A stretch of DNA of 7,261 bases from QHWK01 sp035315685 (GTDB lineage: Bacteria > Acidobacteriota > Vicinamibacteria > Vicinamibacterales > CAVVIG01): positions 1-7,261 of the forward strand of contig DATFXR010000398.1 of NCBI GenBank assembly GCA_035315685.1. Direction: 5' to 3'. The position numbers were made by a program, and so were the translations under genes. The number at the start of each line of letters is the position of its first letter. Positions within the stretch are counted from its first letter, which is position 1. The notes under the pieces were generated by a model. That model saw only the letters and a list, made by a program, of their open reading frames with translations. It did no database searches and was not told where the DNA came from. Below, in pieces: positions 6,016 to 7,261 of the stretch.

Positions 6016-6765
6016 ATGCATAAACTCGTTCTGTTGCGGCACGGCGAGTCGACCTGGAACAAGGAGAACCGGTTCACGGGTTGGACCGATGTCGATCTGT
6101 CGGACCGCGGCCGCGACGAAGCCGCGGAATCCGGCAAACTGCTGAAGGAAGGCGGCTACGTCTTCGACGTCGCCTATACGTCGGTCCTCAAGCGCGCGAT
6201 TCGCACGCTCTGGATTGCGCAGGACGCGCTCGATCTGCTCTGGATTCCGGTGATCAAGAACTGGCGCCTGAACGAGCGCCACTACGGCGCGCTCCAGGGC
6301 CTGAACAAGGCGGAGACCGCCGCAAAGCACGGCGAAGCCCAGACCAAGATCTGGCGGCGCAGCTACGACATTCCCCCGCCGCCGCTGACGGCCGACGATC
6401 CGCGTCACCCGTCGAACGATCCGAGATACCGCGACCTGCCGCCCGGCGATTTGCCGCTGACCGAATCGCTGAAAGACACGGTCGCGCGATTCCTGCCCTA
6501 CTGGCACGACACGATTGCACCGGCGATCAAATCGGGCAGACGCGTGCTCATCGCCGCGCACGGGAACAGCCTGCGCGCGCTCGTGAAGTACTTGGACGAC
6601 ATCGACGAGCAGACGATCGTCGAGCTGAATATTCCGACCGGCATTCCGCTCGTGTATGAGCTCGACGACGATCTCGAGCCGATTCGTCACTACTATCTGG
6701 GCGACCCGAAGGCGGCCGCCGAAGCAGCCGCGCGCGTAGCGGCGCAGGCGGCTCAGAAGACGTGA
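6016..6765 (+). CDS. gpmA: 2,3-bisphosphoglycerate-dependent phosphoglycerate mutase
   Basis: This cytoplasmic enzyme interconverts 3-phosphoglycerate and 2-phosphoglycerate through a phosphohistidine, using 2,3-bisphosphoglycerate as primer. The 249 aa match the usual GpmA size (about 250). The phosphate pocket begins LVLLRHGEST with phosphoacceptor His9 and Arg8. FTGWTDVDLSDRG (20-32) and YTSVLKRAIRT (54-64, Arg60) follow, then NERHYGALQGLNK with acid/base Glu87. The family insert DIPPPPLTADDPRHP (118-132) is present, and AAHGNSLRALVKYLD carries His182. LNIPTGIPLVYE near the C-terminus is also characteristic. The end is an Ala-rich, probably helical tail. ATG 6016 is preferred over an upstream in-frame ATG at 5929, because homology starts immediately (MHKLVLLRHGE) and the extra 29 residues look like non-coding spacer. 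The ribosome-binding site is weak (GGCGGA). The downstream neighbour is convergent. Confidence 0.97.
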   Translation: MHKLVLLRHGESTWNKENRFTGWTDVDLSDRGRDEAAESGKLLKEGGYVFDVAYTSVLKRAIRTLWIAQDALDLLWIPVIKNWRLNERHYGALQGLNKAETAAKHGEAQTKIWRRSYDIPPPPLTADDPRHPSNDPRYRDLPPGDLPLTESLKDTVARFLPYWHDTIAPAIKSGRRVLIAAHGNSLRALVKYLDDIDEQTIVELNIPTGIPLVYELDDDLEPIRHYYLGDPKAAAEAAARVAAQAAQKT

Positions 6766-6767
6766 GT

Positions 6768-6802
6768 TGGGGGCTGGGGGCTGGGGGCTAGGGACTGGGG
6801 CT
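6768..6802 (+). repeat. G-rich heptamer array with G-quadruplex potential
   Basis: Five consecutive 7-bp units begin 3 bp after the gpmA stop: TGGGGGC three times, then TAGGGAC and TGGGGCT. The G runs are 5, 5, 5, 3 and 4 bases, separated by 2-3 nt loops. That satisfies the usual G-quadruplex pattern in the gpmA mRNA-sense strand. The array is degenerate at its right end. Confidence 0.85.
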
Positions 6803-6817
6803 GGCTGACGCTCGGCT

Positions 6818-6895
6818 AAAGCCTTCGCGATACGAAGAAAAAGCCGTCGCGGTACGAAAAAAAAGCCGGCGCGGTACGAAGCAAAGGCCGGCGCG
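6818..6895 (+). repeat. 22-bp direct repeat, three full copies plus a partial fourth
   Basis: Full units are 6818-6839, 6840-6861 and 6862-6883, each sharing the skeleton AAAGCC, CGCG, TACGAA. Neighbouring copies match at 19 of 22 positions. A partial fourth unit starting at 6884 matches unit 3 at 11 of 12 positions (AAGGCCGGCGCG) and then becomes the left arm of the large hairpin. Unit 1 can itself fold (CTTCG 6823-6827 with CGAAG 6833-6837). On the minus strand the unit junctions give T-runs, including T8 at 6864-6857. Confidence 0.85.
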
Positions 6896-6913
6896 CGAGA
6901 GCGCGCCGGCCTT
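6884..6913. terminator. Perfect 13-bp stem-loop, probable bidirectional terminator
   Basis: AAGGCCGGCGCGC (6884-6896) pairs without mismatch with 6901-6913 around the loop GAGA (6897-6900). It lies between the convergent gpmA and the small minus-strand gene, the expected place for a shared terminator. Neither strand has a classic T-tract directly after the stem. The + strand continues CGACGAATTCTT. The minus strand continues TGCTTCG, with a T8 run 20 nt further on. Termination is therefore likely but not textbook. Confidence 0.7.
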
Positions 6914-6918
6914 CGACG

Positions 6919-6950
6919 AATTCTTAGTTCTCAATTCCTAATTCTTAATT
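6919..6950 (+). repeat. AT-rich heptamer array
   Basis: Four 7-bp units and a 4-bp remnant: AATTCTT (6919-6925), AGTTCTC, AATTCCT, AATTCTT (6940-6946), then AATT. It is a sharp AT island in a GC-rich region. It sits between the hairpin and the 3' end of the minus-strand gene, and it shares its 7-bp period with the unrelated G-rich array at 6768-6802. Confidence 0.8.
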
Positions 6951-6960
6951 GCGTGGTTCT

Positions 6961-7261
6961 CTACTCCACCGGCTCCGCCGTCTCGTCTGCCGCGATGCGC
7001 AGCGAACGGAGGAAGCGGCGATCGTTGGCGGTGACCTCGAAGGTTCGACGCGGTTGGACGACGCGCGCCGGCGCGGCGACCTTGGTCAGCGCGGCGGTCT
7101 GGGAGCGGCTCACGAAGCCCACGACGGCCTCGAGCGTGACCTTCATTTCGAAGCCGGCTGCCCGCGCCTTCTCGCGGCAGGCTTCGACCTGCGAGTTTTC
7201 TGCGACCGCGGCGGCGATCGCGTCGGCCAGCTCTCGTGCGAACCGATTCACGACGTCGTCC
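6961..7261 (-). CDS. Small uncharacterised protein, C-terminal part (5' end probably beyond window)
   Basis: I do not recognise this protein. The frame ends with TAG at 6963-6961 and stays open to the right edge. About 100 codons are visible, starting with DDVVNRFARELADAIAAAVAEN. A GTG at 7251-7249 could be the start (96 aa), but the preceding codons read naturally into the same helix, so I treat the gene as partial. The first 30 or so residues look helical and Ala/Glu-rich. GFEMKVTLEAVVGFVSR follows at about 37-53 of the visible part. A basic segment (VVQPRRTFEV) and a C-terminal helix (NDRRFLRSLRIAADE) come next. There is no signal peptide or membrane segment. The single Cys (VEACRE) does not suggest a metal site. 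The gene is convergent with gpmA and separated from it by 195 bp of repeats and a hairpin. The coding call rests on the long open frame and a coherent protein-like sequence. Confidence 0.65.
   Translation of the reverse strand, partial: DDVVNRFARELADAIAAAVAENSQVEACREKARAAGFEMKVTLEAVVGFVSRSQTAALTKVAAPARVVQPRRTFEVTANDRRFLRSLRIAADETAEPVE

Noticed and set aside
4390..6690. A 766-codon open frame on the minus strand opposite eno and gpmA
   Set aside because: It lies antisense to two unmistakable full-length enzymes. Its product is an Arg/Val/His-rich shadow with no recognisable domain, as expected from codon bias in GC-rich DNA.
6818..6913. Possible CRISPR array from the regular 22-bp repeats
   Set aside because: The units are contiguous with no unique spacers, and no cas gene is present.

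Overview
This is a GC-rich bacterial chromosomal segment. It carries ordinary carbohydrate-metabolism genes on the + strand, flanked by two minus-strand units. I see no phage, transposon, CRISPR or defence genes. The lineage guess is Acidobacteriota, possibly a Vicinamibacteria-like soil bacterium. It rests on three things: the high GC, an outer-membrane barrel protein with an N-terminal carboxypeptidase-regulatory-like domain, and degenerate repeat families in the gene gaps. No marker gene here proves it.

Layout. Minus strand, 2439 down to 1: a two-gene unit encoding a lysine-rich exported protein of unknown function (356 aa) and, 25 bp further on, the first 447 codons of an outer-membrane beta-barrel protein that runs off the left edge. 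A divergent intergenic region (2440-2616) holds a predicted promoter on each strand. Plus strand, 2617-6765: a cyclase/kynurenine-formamidase-family hydrolase, glgC (ADP-glucose pyrophosphorylase), eno (enolase) and gpmA (2,3-BPG-dependent phosphoglycerate mutase). The spacings are 7, 98 and 93 bp. Right end, minus strand (7261 down to 6961): the C-terminal part of a small uncharacterised protein, convergent with gpmA.

How the genes fit. GpmA and Eno catalyse consecutive steps (3-PG to 2-PG to PEP). GlgC commits glucose-1-phosphate to glycogen. The cluster therefore joins lower glycolysis with carbon storage. The cyclase-family enzyme is translationally close to glgC, but its substrate cannot be read from context. 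The two left-hand minus-strand genes look like an envelope pair.

The most unusual material is between genes. A roughly 42-bp purine-rich tandem duplication abuts the eno start codon. Two perfect hairpins lie in the eno-gpmA gap. The 195-bp gpmA 3' gap holds, in order, a 7-bp G-rich array with G-quadruplex potential, three and a half copies of a 22-bp repeat, a perfect 13-bp stem with a GAGA loop, and a 7-bp AT-rich array. I did not find a convincing new multi-gene system. The candidates for a second look are the repeat architecture, a GlgC activator-site substitution and the barrel protein without an obvious plug.
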